64,000 bases of DNA from UBA2266 sp964406945. GTDB taxonomy: Bacteria; Planctomycetota; Phycisphaerae; Sedimentisphaerales; Anaerobacaceae. Position 1 is the stretch's first letter. Each line of letters begins with the position of its first letter. The translations under genes and the position numbers were made by a program. This document shows positions 15,571 through 25,049 of the stretch, in pieces. The notes under the pieces are model-generated. The model saw only the letters and a program-made list of their open reading frames with translations. It made no database searches and was not told the DNA's origin. The stretch spans positions 1-64,000 of the forward strand of contig CAYOTO010000005.1 of NCBI GenBank assembly GCA_964406945.1, read 5' to 3'.

Positions 15571-18309
15571 TTGGCTACGACAAGAGTATATTTACTGGCA
15601 AGGGAACTTGGTGTTAAGAGTTCCGCGATTGTTAAAAAATGCAAGGACGAGGGTCTTGACGTAAAGAACCACATGTCCACTATTTCGGCCGGCCTTGCGG
15701 CCACGATCAAGGAGTGGTTCTCGGAGGGGGAAAACGTGACTACGGTGGAAACAGCCGACAAGGTGGATCTGGAGAGGGTGCGCGTCGCCAGAAGACGTAA
15801 GAAAAAAGCCAAAGAAGCTGAATCCGAGGCCGAGTCCGACGCCGAGCAGGTTCAGGTGGCGATTGCCGAACCGGAGACCGAAACTCAGGAGCAGACCGCT
15901 GCTGAAGCCGCACCTGAGGCCCCGGAGGCGGAACAGCAAGTCGAAGAAACGGCAGAAACAACAGAAACATCCGAGACGACCGAAGAAGGTGAGCAGGCTG
16001 GTGAAATGCAAACGGAGCAGCCCGTGGCGCCTGCAGCTCAGGAAGATACCGCCGCGGCCGCCACTGTCGAGCAGCCTCCTGAAGAGGAACAAGGCCCCGA
16101 ACCCGAAGCCGAACAGGAGCAGGAAGAGCCGGAGCCGGAACCCGAGCCGGTGGTGCCGGCGGGTCCGCAGCTCGAAAAGCCCGAGCCTGCTCAGTTGACA
16201 GGTCCCGAGGTGGTGAGGGTGGAGGCGCCTGAACCGCCGAGTTACAAGCCCAGAGGAAGAGGAAAAGGCGGCAATGCATCTGCGCCGTTGATGGGCGCCG
16301 CGGCCGAAAGCGAATTTGGAGGCCGAAAGAGGCGGGGAGGCCGAAAAGCAAAAGACCGAACCCACGGGCGCCGCAAGGATTTGGGTGATAGCGGCACAAA
16401 ACGCGGCAGGCCCAAGGGCAAATGGCGTGAAAGAGATATAGAGGAAAGGCGCGCCCGACTTAGCGCGGCCGGAGGCGAAGGCTTCAGGCTCAGGCCCACC
16501 AGAAAAATTACGAGCAAGTCGGAGCGTGAAGCCGCCGCTCGGGCCAGGCCTTCGAAGATTACGATCACCGCTCCGATTACAGTCAAGGATTTGTCGGCCG
16601 CACTGGCGGTCAAATCCGCGGATATCATAGCCACACTGATGAAGCAGGGCATGATGGTTACGGCCAACCAGAGCATTTCCGGAGAAGTGGCACAGCTTGT
16701 TGCGCTGGAGTTCAATGTCGAACTGACCGTCGAGACAAAAGCCGCCGCCGAAGACCGCATCCGCGAGGAATTCGAGTCGCGCGAGCGCAAGAATATCGAG
16801 AAGAGGCCGGTCGTTGCCGCGATGCTCGGACACGTCGACCACGGCAAAACAAGCCTGCTGGACAAAATAAGAGAGACCCAGGTGGCCGCGGGCGAGGCAG
16901 GCGGAATTACACAGCACATCGGCGCCTCGGAGATAACCTGGAACGACAAGAAAGTGACTTTCCTGGATACGCCCGGCCATGAGGCTTTCACGGCCATGAG
17001 AGCGCGTGGGGCCAACATGACCGACGTGGTGGTTCTTGTCGTGGCTGCTGATGACGGCGTTATGCCTCAGACCATCGAGGCAATTGCACACAGCAAAGCC
17101 GCTGATGTTTCGATTATAGTAGCTTTGAACAAAATCGACCTGCCTGGTGTGGACATAAACAGGATTTACGCACAACTTTCAGAACATGGTCTTACGCCCG
17201 CCGAATGGGGTGGAGACACCGAAGTTGTAAAGACGTCCGCAACCACAGGCGAAGGAATCGACGACCTGCTGGAAGCCCTGGATTACGTTGCCGAACTGAT
17301 GGAACTCAAGGCCGACAGCACCATACCGGCCACGGGCTGGGTAATCGAAGCCAGAATGTCGCCGCAGAGAGGACCGGTCGCCACCATACTGATAGCCGAG
17401 GGCAAACTCGACAAGAGCGACGTTCTGCTGGCCGGTAACGCTTATGGAAGAATCAAAACACTGCGGAACAGCTTCGGCAAAAACATCAAGACCGCATCCA
17501 GCTCGATGCCGGTCGAGGTAACCGGGCTGAGCGACGTTCCACAGGCCGGCGACAGGTTCTACCGCCTGCCGGATATTAACTCGGCCAAGCAGGCCGCCGA
17601 GGAAAACGAGAAACGCCTCAGGGAAGACAGCCTCCACAAACGTACGCAGGTTACGCTGGACAACCTCTTCAGTCAGATCGAAGAGGGCAAGACCCAGGAA
17701 CTCAAGCTTATCGTCAAGGCCGATGTTCAAGGCTCGGTGGACGTACTCGTAAAATACCTAGCCGAGCTAAGCACCGAAGAAATCAAGATTTCGGTTCTGC
17801 ACTCGGCCGTAGGCGGAGTTACCGAAGGCGATGTCGTACTCGCCGAGGCTTCCAACGCGATCATAATCGGCTTTAATGTCTCCTGTGATGAGCACGTTAC
17901 CAAACTGGCCGAGGAAAAAGGCGTTGATATGCGATTCTACTCGGTGATCTACCGAATCACCGAAGACATCAGGGAAGCTATGACCGGAATGCTTGCTCCG
18001 GAAGAGAAGGAGCAGGTACTGGGACGAGCTATGGTTCGAACGCTGTTCAAAGTTTCCAGATTGGGTACTATCGCCGGCTGTTACGTCAGCAACGGAGTTG
18101 TCGCCAAGCACGGAAAGGTTCGGCTCATACGCGACAACATAGTTATCCGGGACGAGATGAACGTCGAATCGCTCAAACACTTCAAGGACGATGTCAAGGA
18201 AGTTAAGGCCGGCCTCGAGTGCGGCATCAAAATCGCCGGTTTCGATGACTTCAAAATCGACGATACGCTGGAATTCTACGAAATCATCAAAGTCGCAAGG
18301 ACTCTTTGA
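15571..18309 (+). CDS. infB: Translation initiation factor IF-2 (TTG start)
   Basis: IF-2 is the GTPase that places initiator tRNA on the small subunit. The start is TTG at 15571, 14 bases after nusA, with TCTGGAG upstream. The resulting N terminus TTRVYLLARELGVKSSAIV is a typical IF2-N domain. Residues 90-210 form a long low-complexity stretch of Glu, Ala, Pro and Gln, then a basic Gly/Arg/Lys stretch. A second IF2-N-like domain follows at about 325-370. The G domain has GHVDHGKT at 420-427, DTPGH at 466-470 and NKID at 520-523. Domains II, III and IV follow, ending at FKIDDTLEFYEIIKVARTL. At 912 residues it is a long form because of the linker. Confidence 0.97.
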   Translation: MATTRVYLLARELGVKSSAIVKKCKDEGLDVKNHMSTISAGLAATIKEWFSEGENVTTVETADKVDLERVRVARRRKKKAKEAESEAESDAEQVQVAIAEPETETQEQTAAEAAPEAPEAEQQVEETAETTETSETTEEGEQAGEMQTEQPVAPAAQEDTAAAATVEQPPEEEQGPEPEAEQEQEEPEPEPEPVVPAGPQLEKPEPAQLTGPEVVRVEAPEPPSYKPRGRGKGGNASAPLMGAAAESEFGGRKRRGGRKAKDRTHGRRKDLGDSGTKRGRPKGKWRERDIEERRARLSAAGGEGFRLRPTRKITSKSEREAAARARPSKITITAPITVKDLSAALAVKSADIIATLMKQGMMVTANQSISGEVAQLVALEFNVELTVETKAAAEDRIREEFESRERKNIEKRPVVAAMLGHVDHGKTSLLDKIRETQVAAGEAGGITQHIGASEITWNDKKVTFLDTPGHEAFTAMRARGANMTDVVVLVVAADDGVMPQTIEAIAHSKAADVSIIVALNKIDLPGVDINRIYAQLSEHGLTPAEWGGDTEVVKTSATTGEGIDDLLEALDYVAELMELKADSTIPATGWVIEARMSPQRGPVATILIAEGKLDKSDVLLAGNAYGRIKTLRNSFGKNIKTASSSMPVEVTGLSDVPQAGDRFYRLPDINSAKQAAEENEKRLREDSLHKRTQVTLDNLFSQIEEGKTQELKLIVKADVQGSVDVLVKYLAELSTEEIKISVLHSAVGGVTEGDVVLAEASNAIIIGFNVSCDEHVTKLAEEKGVDMRFYSVIYRITEDIREAMTGMLAPEEKEQVLGRAMVRTLFKVSRLGTIAGCYVSNGVVAKHGKVRLIRDNIVIRDEMNVESLKHFKDDVKEVKAGLECGIKIAGFDDFKIDDTLEFYEIIKVARTL

Positions 18310-18361
18310 CAAAGCGAAATGATAATGGGGACCGGTTGACTTCAACCGACGGCGCATTGAA

Positions 18362-18763
18362 ATGGCAACGAGAAGACAGGAAAAAGTGGCCAGGGTGGTT
18401 AAAGAAGTGGTTAGCGATGCCATAATGAACCACCTTAACGATCCCCGGATCCAGGGTTTTGTAAGTGTGACCAGGGTCGATCTAGCTGCGGATCTTAAAA
18501 ACGCCGACGTCTTTCTAAGTGTATTTGGAACGGATGAAAAGACGCAACATCGGACATTCGTTGCAATAGATCGGGCCTCTCGGAGAATTCAATATCTGCT
18601 GGGAAACAAACTTCAGAGCAAATTCTGTCCGATCCTTCATTTCGCTATGGACGAGCAGTTCAAACAGACCCTGGAGACTTTGAGGATTATAGACGAAGCC
18701 GTCAAAGACCTCGGCCCCGAAGACGAGGAATCTTCGGAGGACCAGAACAGCGATTCGCAGTGA
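18362..18763 (+). CDS. rbfA: 30S ribosome-binding factor RbfA
   Basis: RbfA assists late 30S maturation near helix 1 of 16S rRNA. The 133-residue protein has the family pattern: an N-terminal RRQEKVARVVKEVVSDAI, then DPRIQGFVSVTRVDLAADLKNADVFLSVFG, and the C-terminal HFAMDEQFKQTLETLRIIDEA. The last 15 residues are an acidic and Gln/Ser tail not typical of the core domain. It lies 52 bases downstream of infB, and the ribosome site before its ATG is weak. Together with nusA and infB it forms the conserved translation/transcription operon. Confidence 0.93.
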   Translation: MATRRQEKVARVVKEVVSDAIMNHLNDPRIQGFVSVTRVDLAADLKNADVFLSVFGTDEKTQHRTFVAIDRASRRIQYLLGNKLQSKFCPILHFAMDEQFKQTLETLRIIDEAVKDLGPEDEESSEDQNSDSQ

Positions 18764-18778
18764 TGCCGGTGGAGAACA

Positions 18779-19492
18779 ATGAAGAACAGCAAAACATACG
18801 CAGCCAAGATTCAAAAACTGTATCGCTCTCTAAAGCGCAAAAGCACCGGGAATGATTTTGCTTCTTATGAGGAACCCGCCCATGCGGCTGTGTATGCGGT
18901 GCTTGCCGAGCATCTTCCGGAATCCACGGCCCAGACCGCTTACAAGAAGTGCTTCGAATACTTCGTGGATCTAAACGAAATCAGAGTATCCAGAGCCGAG
19001 GAGATCGCCTCTCTGATCGGTCCCGGCGAACCCAGGAACGTGAAGATAGCCGCCGAACTGGCCGGGGTTTTGCGCGCAATCTTCAACGCCCACCACAAGA
19101 TCAGCCTCGAACCGCTGAAGAAGATGGGCAAACGCCCTGCGAAACAGGCCCTCGAAAAAATGGGCTTTTCGCCGTTCGTCGTCGATTACTGCATGCTGAC
19201 CGCGTTCCAGGGCCACGCCATACCGCTTAACAATGCTATGGTGGAGTTTCTCAAAGCCGAGGAACTGGTTTATCCCTCGGCCGATGCCGCTGACATAGGT
19301 GGTTTTCTAACGAAGCAGATTTCCGCCAGAGAGGGTCATGAGTTTTACATGCTGCTGCGGCTGCACTGCGAAACCGCCAAGCCCAGGAAGAAGAAAAAAG
19401 TGAACAAGACCGCCAGCAGGAAAGATTCGGCCGCCAAGCCCCAAAAGAGCACCGCTAAACGAGCCAAACGCAAGGAACTCAAGAAGAAGTAG
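18779..19492 (+). CDS. HhH-GPD-like protein lacking glycosylase residues, with a lysine-rich tail
   Basis: The 237-residue protein resembles the endonuclease III fold. FVDLNEIRVSRAEEIASLIG corresponds to the helical cap, MGKRPAKQALEKMGFSP to the hairpin-helix-hairpin region, and AIPLNNAMVEFLKAEEL to the segment that normally carries the catalytic Asp (PVDTHV in EndoIII). Here that position reads PLNNAM, and the catalytic Lys region is also altered. No 4Fe-4S cysteine loop is present, so it is probably not an active glycosylase. The last 45 residues are a Lys/Ala/Ser tail like that of histone H1, suggesting nonspecific DNA or RNA binding. GGAG lies 7 bases before the ATG and the gene follows rbfA by 15 bases. 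Family assignment is by eye and moderate. Confidence 0.6.
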   Translation: MKNSKTYAAKIQKLYRSLKRKSTGNDFASYEEPAHAAVYAVLAEHLPESTAQTAYKKCFEYFVDLNEIRVSRAEEIASLIGPGEPRNVKIAAELAGVLRAIFNAHHKISLEPLKKMGKRPAKQALEKMGFSPFVVDYCMLTAFQGHAIPLNNAMVEFLKAEELVYPSADAADIGGFLTKQISAREGHEFYMLLRLHCETAKPRKKKKVNKTASRKDSAAKPQKSTAKRAKRKELKKK

Positions 19493-19555
19493 CGTTTCAA
19501 AGCACCGAACCGTTCAATCAGTTGTTCACCCAAGGAAAGTAAGAAGAAAAGCACA

Positions 19556-20431
19556 ATGTCCGATCAAATTCTTAAACTCGGTATTCCCGCAGGCAGTCTC
19601 AAAAAAGCAACTATAGACCTTTTCGACAAAGCCGGATTTACTATCGGCGGTTCATCGAGAAGCTACTATCCATCAATCGACGATGATGAAATAACTCTGG
19701 TGACCCTCCGTGCCCAGGAAATGGGCCGCTACGTAGGCGACGGCGTACTGGATGCCGGCATAACGGGATATGACTGGATCAAGGAAAACGACTGTGATGT
19801 GGTAGATGTATGCGAACTTGCCTACAGCAAGGCCACCAGCAATCCGGCCAGATGGGTGCTTGCCGTACCCGAAGAATCGAAAGTGCAGAAACCCGAAGAT
19901 CTCGCCGGCGGCATCGTCGCGACCGAACTGGTCAACGTCATCCGCAAGTATTTTGCGGAGAAGGATATCGACGTTAAGGTAGAGTTCAGTTGGGGCGCCA
20001 CCGAGGTCAAAGCCCGGCTGGTCGACGCCATCGTCGAACTTACCGAGACCGGCCGCTCGCTAAAGGCCAACAACCTGAGAGTCATCGACACCGTCGTAAC
20101 ATCCACCACCAGACTGATTGCCAACAAGCAGGCCTGGGCCGATGATTTCAAGAAAAGAAAAATCGAGAACATCGCGATACTCCTGAATGCGGCCATAGAG
20201 GCCCGCGGCAAGGTCGGCTTGAAGTTGAACGTCAAAAAGGACGACCTCAAGGCGGTCTGCGAGCTGCTGCCATCCGAGAAGAGTCCTACAATTTCAGAAT
20301 TGGCCGACTCGGAATACGTCGCCCTGGAGGTGATTTTGGACGATACCGTCGAGAGAAATATCGTCCCTGCTCTCAAGCGCGCAGGCGCTTCGGGCATAAT
20401 CACCTACCCGCTGAACAAGGTGATACATTGA
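19556..20431 (+). CDS. hisG: ATP phosphoribosyltransferase, long form
   Basis: HisG joins ATP and PRPP in the first step of histidine synthesis. The 291-residue length and the C-terminal ACT-like regulatory domain mark the long, homohexameric, histidine-inhibited form. Landmarks are LGIPAGSLKKATIDLFDKAG at the start, TLRAQEMGRYVGDGVLDAGI, the ELTETGRSLKANNLRVID segment that binds PRPP, and the C-terminal KSPTISELADSEYVALEVI and KRAGASGIITYPLNKVIH. No other histidine gene is in the window, so hisG is separated from the pathway operon. A purine-rich run (AAGGAAAGTAAGAAGAAAAG) lies upstream of the ATG. Confidence 0.96.
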   Translation: MSDQILKLGIPAGSLKKATIDLFDKAGFTIGGSSRSYYPSIDDDEITLVTLRAQEMGRYVGDGVLDAGITGYDWIKENDCDVVDVCELAYSKATSNPARWVLAVPEESKVQKPEDLAGGIVATELVNVIRKYFAEKDIDVKVEFSWGATEVKARLVDAIVELTETGRSLKANNLRVIDTVVTSTTRLIANKQAWADDFKKRKIENIAILLNAAIEARGKVGLKLNVKKDDLKAVCELLPSEKSPTISELADSEYVALEVILDDTVERNIVPALKRAGASGIITYPLNKVIH

Positions 20432-20488
20432 GCGAGGGGCTTTAGCCGGCCGAAGGGAAGCAGCCGCGAGCGATTACCATCACGAGCA

Positions 20489-21655
20489 ATGGACAGCGAG
20501 AAGCAATACATCGAGTCGCTCCACCGTACTTTCGCCCGCTCACAGGCGGACATCGAAACCTTCAATCGAATAGTCGACCTGAGAGCCGACGACAAAAGTG
20601 ATATTCTGTCCGGCATGGACGCTCTTGCCGGAAGTTCGGGGCTGTCTTACGCACTTCTGGCGCTTTACCGCCAACAAGTCGACTCGGGATTTGTGCTTGG
20701 CGATCCACTGGAGACGGCCGACAAGACGGAAAAGCAATTCTTCGATGAACGAACGAATATCACTTTTTGTTTTCAGTGGAATCCGGACCGCGAATTCCGC
20801 AAGAACCACGATCTGCTCGTAAGCCACGGCGTGATAGCCGAGAACGTCGACAAGTCCCGCCTGATAAACCCGGATCCGAACGGCAGGGCCTGCTATCTTT
20901 GTAAGCACAACATAGAAATTCAGAATCCGGCGGAGATTCCCTATGGTCTGACGCTCTCGGACGAGCGGTACTACATCGCCGCGAACTTTGCGTATATAAC
21001 CAACAACCATTTTACAGTGATGACTGCCGAACATCGTCCCCAGCGATATGACAGCAATATTCCGGTCGCAATGCTGGATCTTCTCGATGCTACGGACGGC
21101 AATTTTCGCGTGATATTCAACTGCCTTGCCGGGGCTTCTATCAAATGGCACGAGCACCTGCAGGCGACAACGGAGCCTTTTCCTGTCGAATCAATTCGAA
21201 TCAGCGACTCCGATATCACCTTCAGCGGAGATTCGCTCAGGGTCTCGAATCCGTACTACTACATTCCGTGCTGGGTGATTGAGAGCAGCGACAGAGGTTT
21301 GCTGTGCAGGGCCACGGACATCGTTGTCAACTCATGGCAATCTATCGATCAGCAGAATCACACCGAAAACCTCATCTGTATGCGTGAAGAATCGACGTAC
21401 CGAATGTTTATAGTTCTGCGCGATCTGCGAAGACTTACGACGAAGTCGTCGGGCAAGAAGGGCGCATTGGCATCTTTCGAGGTGTCGGGCCGCCTTGTTC
21501 TCTCGGCCAATCCAAAGAACCCGGCGGATTCGGGTGAGAAACAGATTTTTGACAACGCCGACCTTTCGTCGGCCCGCAGCCTGCTGAGTGAGATTGCACC
21601 GGATGCCGGGAAAGCGAACATTCTCGCCGGTAAAATGGCTCAAACCACCTTTTGA
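20489..21655 (+). CDS. DUF4922/HIT-fold phosphorylase-like protein
   Basis: The 388-residue protein carries HEHLQ at residues 221-225, preceded by NCLAGASIKW. This is the HxHxQ active-site motif of GalT-like HIT-superfamily enzymes, where the central His forms a nucleotidyl intermediate. The nearest match I recognise is the DUF4922 group and the GDP-hexose phosphorylases (VTC2-like). A CxxC pair at 135-138 (CYLC) could bind metal. The N-terminal 90 residues are helical and not family-typical. Probable reactions are transfer or phosphorolysis of a nucleotide sugar, but the substrate is not determined. It follows hisG by 57 bases with no clear ribosome site and may be co-transcribed. It is followed by a convergent gene. 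Confidence 0.65.
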   Translation: MDSEKQYIESLHRTFARSQADIETFNRIVDLRADDKSDILSGMDALAGSSGLSYALLALYRQQVDSGFVLGDPLETADKTEKQFFDERTNITFCFQWNPDREFRKNHDLLVSHGVIAENVDKSRLINPDPNGRACYLCKHNIEIQNPAEIPYGLTLSDERYYIAANFAYITNNHFTVMTAEHRPQRYDSNIPVAMLDLLDATDGNFRVIFNCLAGASIKWHEHLQATTEPFPVESIRISDSDITFSGDSLRVSNPYYYIPCWVIESSDRGLLCRATDIVVNSWQSIDQQNHTENLICMREESTYRMFIVLRDLRRLTTKSSGKKGALASFEVSGRLVLSANPKNPADSGEKQIFDNADLSSARSLLSEIAPDAGKANILAGKMAQTTF

Positions 21656-21694
21656 GAGGACCGGCAGGCTCGCGTTAGCGTAGAGCCGGAAAGC

Positions 21695-23614
21695 CTACCG
21701 CCCGGTCGGTTCGACCAGTTTGAACTCGAAGAAGAAGCCGTCGGGTCTGCTGACTCCGTAAAACGCAGATGTACCGAAGTACTGTTTTACCTTCTCCGCA
21801 TCCGGAAGCAGGCTGAAATCCGCCAGTTCACCGAGAAGCCCCTCCAGGAATATGGTTGCGGGATTCATATCGGAGCCTACTCCCACCTTTATCTCTATAT
21901 CTGAATCGTCGTCTTCATCGGGTTGAGCCGCCGATTGGCTCTTGATCTGGTTCCAGAGAACCTCCCACGCGGCTGCATTGTCCGATAGCTGCGCGATTCC
22001 CACCCTTGCGGGGATTTCACTTCTGACTCGCTTGTACCAGTCCTTCGACTCCATCGATGCATGCGAACCGCCGGTGAGTCTGCGGACGACTTTTTCGACT
22101 GAAATATCGGTGCCGAAGAGAAAAAATGTATCCGTAAGGGTGAAAGCCAGTTTCGGCATTTCGGGCATTTCCGGCATCTGTTGAACGCCGCCGGCTGCCA
22201 TGGGCTCGCTGCCTGCGCCCGGCTGTGGTGCGCCGAGCATCGCCGCCGGATCTATGAAATACATCGTATGGCCCAGCAGTTCGCGACGCATATCGGGCCG
22301 GTTCGGCATCAGCATCGAGCCGTGGACAATCGAAAGCGTCCTTTCCAGGGCCGTTCGGTTGCTGATCTCGACCGCCATAATCAGGCCGTCGGGGAAAATA
22401 GACGGCTGCGCGGCGCTTAAAGTCGAGGCCGCATCCTGGGTGGCCAGTATCCGGCTGCCTAGATGATCTATGACGGCGGTTTTAATATCGGCCGGTGCGC
22501 CGCCTTCGCCAACGGGCAGGAAGGGCATCTGCAGTATGGCGGCGTACTGAGGTGAAAACCGCACGATGATGTTGCCAAGTTCCTGGAAAGCCTTTTGAAA
22601 ATCCAGGTTCAGCATGAATACGCTTGTCGCATCGGCCGGTATGAAGTCGGGCAAGTCGACGGGGGTTGACGGCATATCCAGCATCTTGCAGACACCTTTC
22701 TTTTGTCCGTCGATCCTGAGAGCGAATTTTCCGGAGATGCCGATACCCGATTTCCTGGCGACCGCCGCCGATCCCGCGAATGACATCACATTGCTGAAGC
22801 CCAGATTCTCAAGGGTTGTTCTTAATTCCGCACCCTCTGGTCCCGAAGTTACAGTTTCTATGATCTGTTTGATGTTTACGTACATGTCGACATCGTGCCA
22901 CGGCCCAAGACTTCGCATCGTCGCCTTGTACTCGCTGTCGTCGGAGAGCTTTGCTGCGCTCGAGCCGGTAATGGCCGCGATCGTAAACTTGATATCATCG
23001 AGACGGCTGCCGACCAGCAGGGTATCGTCCATGAAGCAGTAACTTACGCCCGATTCTCTCATGACCGGATCGAGTTCTTCACCTCCGGTAATTCCACCCG
23101 GGTCCAGGACGGTGGTAATATCCACGCCGCGATAGCTTTCCACCTTCTTCCTGGAGCCTTCTTCAAGGCTCTTATCGGTCATTGCCGCTACGCCGGCCTT
23201 GATCGTGCCCAGATGCTCGCCCCATTCGGCCATGAGCAGAAAGGGAGACTCCTGCTGCCAGTCTACCGGTTCGTCGCCGAGTACCAGGGCAACAGCAGCC
23301 CTGCCCTGAGGCAGTGCGCCTTCGTTGAATATCGCATTCAGAAGTTTGCTGTCGGCACTGGCGACTTTTTCATCTTTCCTGTCCTTGAAATTCTCGACGA
23401 ACTCGGACATCGACGGGTCTTTGTACAGCTTGTACAGACTTGTCTTTTCGAACTGGTCTTTCAGCTTGCTGCAGTCGCCTATCTCCGCCAGAAAGACCGT
23501 CTCGGGCGGCAACAGATCGGCCGCAGGCGGCAAATTCTTGCCCGAAATCGGCGACGCGGACGCCAGTATGCAGACAACTATCAAACCCGTTTTGGCGCTT
23601 GGAACCATATTCAT
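21695..23614 (-). CDS. Exported protein of unknown function, DUF3352-like
   Basis: No firm family is recognised. The 639-residue protein has a signal peptide (SAKTGLIVVCILASASPISG) and then a large extracytoplasmic part opening with PPETVFLAEIGDCSKLKDQF. Repeated patterns such as SVFMLNLDFQKAFQELGNII and MYVNIKQIIETV, where a value is compared with a summed component, resemble planctomycete proteins of the DUF3352 kind. A Met/Pro/Gly-rich loop (MAAGGVQQMPEMPEMPKLAF) lies near residue 480, and an acidic stretch of Asp and Glu follows near 570. AGG lies 7 bases before ATG 23614. The protease gene ends 101 bases upstream, on the same strand. Confidence 0.65.
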   Translation of the reverse strand: MNMVPSAKTGLIVVCILASASPISGKNLPPAADLLPPETVFLAEIGDCSKLKDQFEKTSLYKLYKDPSMSEFVENFKDRKDEKVASADSKLLNAIFNEGALPQGRAAVALVLGDEPVDWQQESPFLLMAEWGEHLGTIKAGVAAMTDKSLEEGSRKKVESYRGVDITTVLDPGGITGGEELDPVMRESGVSYCFMDDTLLVGSRLDDIKFTIAAITGSSAAKLSDDSEYKATMRSLGPWHDVDMYVNIKQIIETVTSGPEGAELRTTLENLGFSNVMSFAGSAAVARKSGIGISGKFALRIDGQKKGVCKMLDMPSTPVDLPDFIPADATSVFMLNLDFQKAFQELGNIIVRFSPQYAAILQMPFLPVGEGGAPADIKTAVIDHLGSRILATQDAASTLSAAQPSIFPDGLIMAVEISNRTALERTLSIVHGSMLMPNRPDMRRELLGHTMYFIDPAAMLGAPQPGAGSEPMAAGGVQQMPEMPEMPKLAFTLTDTFFLFGTDISVEKVVRRLTGGSHASMESKDWYKRVRSEIPARVGIAQLSDNAAAWEVLWNQIKSQSAAQPDEDDDSDIEIKVGVGSDMNPATIFLEGLLGELADFSLLPDAEKVKQYFGTSAFYGVSRPDGFFFEFKLVEPTGR

Positions 23615-23715
23615 CTCTCAACCTTTCATTGTGCAGGCAAAACTGCGTCTCGAAGCATTGGACCCGCTTGACGTCTACGGCTTCCCGGCTTCGATTTATC
23701 GACCGACTACAGCAG

Positions 23716-24738
23716 TCAGTTAGCGTTAGTTGTTCTCAAGAACTCAGGTCTGCCCTTTTTTCTTCTTTTGTCGGGCTGCAGATATCTGTACCCGGTGTTT
23801 GGATTATCTTTGTCGTATGCGAAAGCCTCGTAATTGTCTATGAAATGCTTCACGTAGTTGACGGGAATTGCAAAACCCAGGCCGCCGTAGAATATGTAAC
23901 CCATGTTGGTCACACCGATGACCTCGCCGGCCAGATTGAACAAAGGTCCGCCCGAATTGCCCGGATTTATATCGGCGTTTGTCTGTATATAGACCAGCCC
24001 TTCGAAGACCCGGCTCTTTGTGCTTACGACCCCGTTGGTTACCGTCCGTTCCAGGCCCATGGGATTGCCTATCGCGAAAACCGACTGGCCGCTTTCGATG
24101 CGGTCAATATCTCCGAGATAGGCGGGCTTGGCCTGCGTCCGGCCCATATCCTCCACCTTCAGCAGGGCCAGATCCATAAACGGGTTAATCGCAACTATTT
24201 TAACTTTCTTGAAGAGATCCCTCTCGAATCCTTTGGCCGCCTTTCGGAATACGGTAATCTCGATCTTGGTCTCCCGCTCGATAACATGGTAGTTCGTGAT
24301 CAGATAGCCTTTTTCGTTGATGAAAAAGCCCGACCCAAGGCCTGCCGGACTGGATACTTTCACAACCGATTCGGCTACCCTGCGAACGCACTTTTCGATG
24401 GTCGTTTTTTCCAGATTGGCCGTACGGTAGAGGCCCGTTTGTTGAGCTTTGGAAGCTTGGCCTTGAGGTTCATTCGGCTCGGTCGTCTTGTCAGGAGTCT
24501 GCTCTGGATTGTCGTCTTCTATTCTGTCGATCTCGTCTCGTGGAACAGACAGGACGGTCACACCGATGTCGACGTAAATGACCGTTTCCTTCTCAACGAG
24601 AATATCCCCGCTGATGCGCTGGCCCTGCTTGAGAATGACCGTATCGGCCCCGAGTGCGGCTGTTACGGAGAGAAGAAGCGCAAAAATCGCCCCGCAAAGC
24701 AAAAAAACTCGGCTTCGAGATGTATCCATACAGGCCAT
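23716..24738 (-). CDS. Exported trypsin-like serine protease without PDZ domain
   Basis: This 340-residue protein is an S1C/HtrA-type protease. After an N-terminal signal (VFLLCGAIFALLLSVTAALG, about residues 11-30) comes a small strand-rich segment (LKQGQRISGDILVEKE) that resembles the SH3-like domain found before many planctomycete proteases. The protease domain has the triad H151 (ITNYHVI), D189 (FMDLALL) and S262 (NPGNSGGPL). The oxyanion loop GNSGGP is intact. No PDZ domain follows, so regulation must differ from DegP. GGGAG lies 5 bases before ATG 24738, which is preferred to an upstream start at 24876. A second HtrA with two PDZ domains is at 33964. Confidence 0.85.
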   Translation of the reverse strand: MACMDTSRSRVFLLCGAIFALLLSVTAALGADTVILKQGQRISGDILVEKETVIYVDIGVTVLSVPRDEIDRIEDDNPEQTPDKTTEPNEPQGQASKAQQTGLYRTANLEKTTIEKCVRRVAESVVKVSSPAGLGSGFFINEKGYLITNYHVIERETKIEITVFRKAAKGFERDLFKKVKIVAINPFMDLALLKVEDMGRTQAKPAYLGDIDRIESGQSVFAIGNPMGLERTVTNGVVSTKSRVFEGLVYIQTNADINPGNSGGPLFNLAGEVIGVTNMGYIFYGGLGFAIPVNYVKHFIDNYEAFAYDKDNPNTGYRYLQPDKRRKKGRPEFLRTTNAN

Positions 24739-24802
24739 ATCGACTCCCTTGTCCGGCGAATTCCAATAACACCCCTCTGCATCTTCACTATAGTCGGAAC
24801 CG

Positions 24803-24831
24803 ATTATATGGCTGGCAGACGACCGCTGCAA
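24803..24831 (-). promoter_or_regulatory. Possible sigma-70 promoter of the protease gene
   Basis: On the minus strand TTGCAG (24831-24826) and TATAAT (24808-24803) are 17 bases apart. The -10 box is perfect and lies 64 bases upstream of the protease start. The divergent promoter for the gene at 25050 is 150 bases away. Confidence 0.4.
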
Positions 24832-24931
24832 TCGTAAATTCGCAATCGTCTGCCGCAAAGAGCCGCAAGCGAGCAATTACCGGTGTATTTGGCAGCGGAT
24901 GGGATTTTTTAGCATCATGCGGGCCGATTTC

Positions 24932-24960
24932 TCCACAACCGTGCCCGAATCCGCTATAAT
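24932..24960 (+). promoter_or_regulatory. Possible sigma-70 promoter of the SurA/PpiC-like gene
   Basis: TCCACA at 24932-24937 and a perfect TATAAT at 24955-24960 are separated by 17 bases. The -35 match is only four of six. The start codon at 25050 is 89 bases downstream. Confidence 0.4.
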
Positions 24961-25049
24961 AGAACCTTTGAGCGGGTCGCCGGTATAGAGGAACGTGGTT
25001 GCCGGCAAGGAACCCATAAAAGTCTTGCTCATCATCTTAGGAGTCAAAA

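Noticed and set aside
15592..17175. 527-codon open frame antisense to infB
   Set aside because: It is opposite a well-conserved gene. The long frame comes from the biased codon use of the Glu/Ala/Pro linker.
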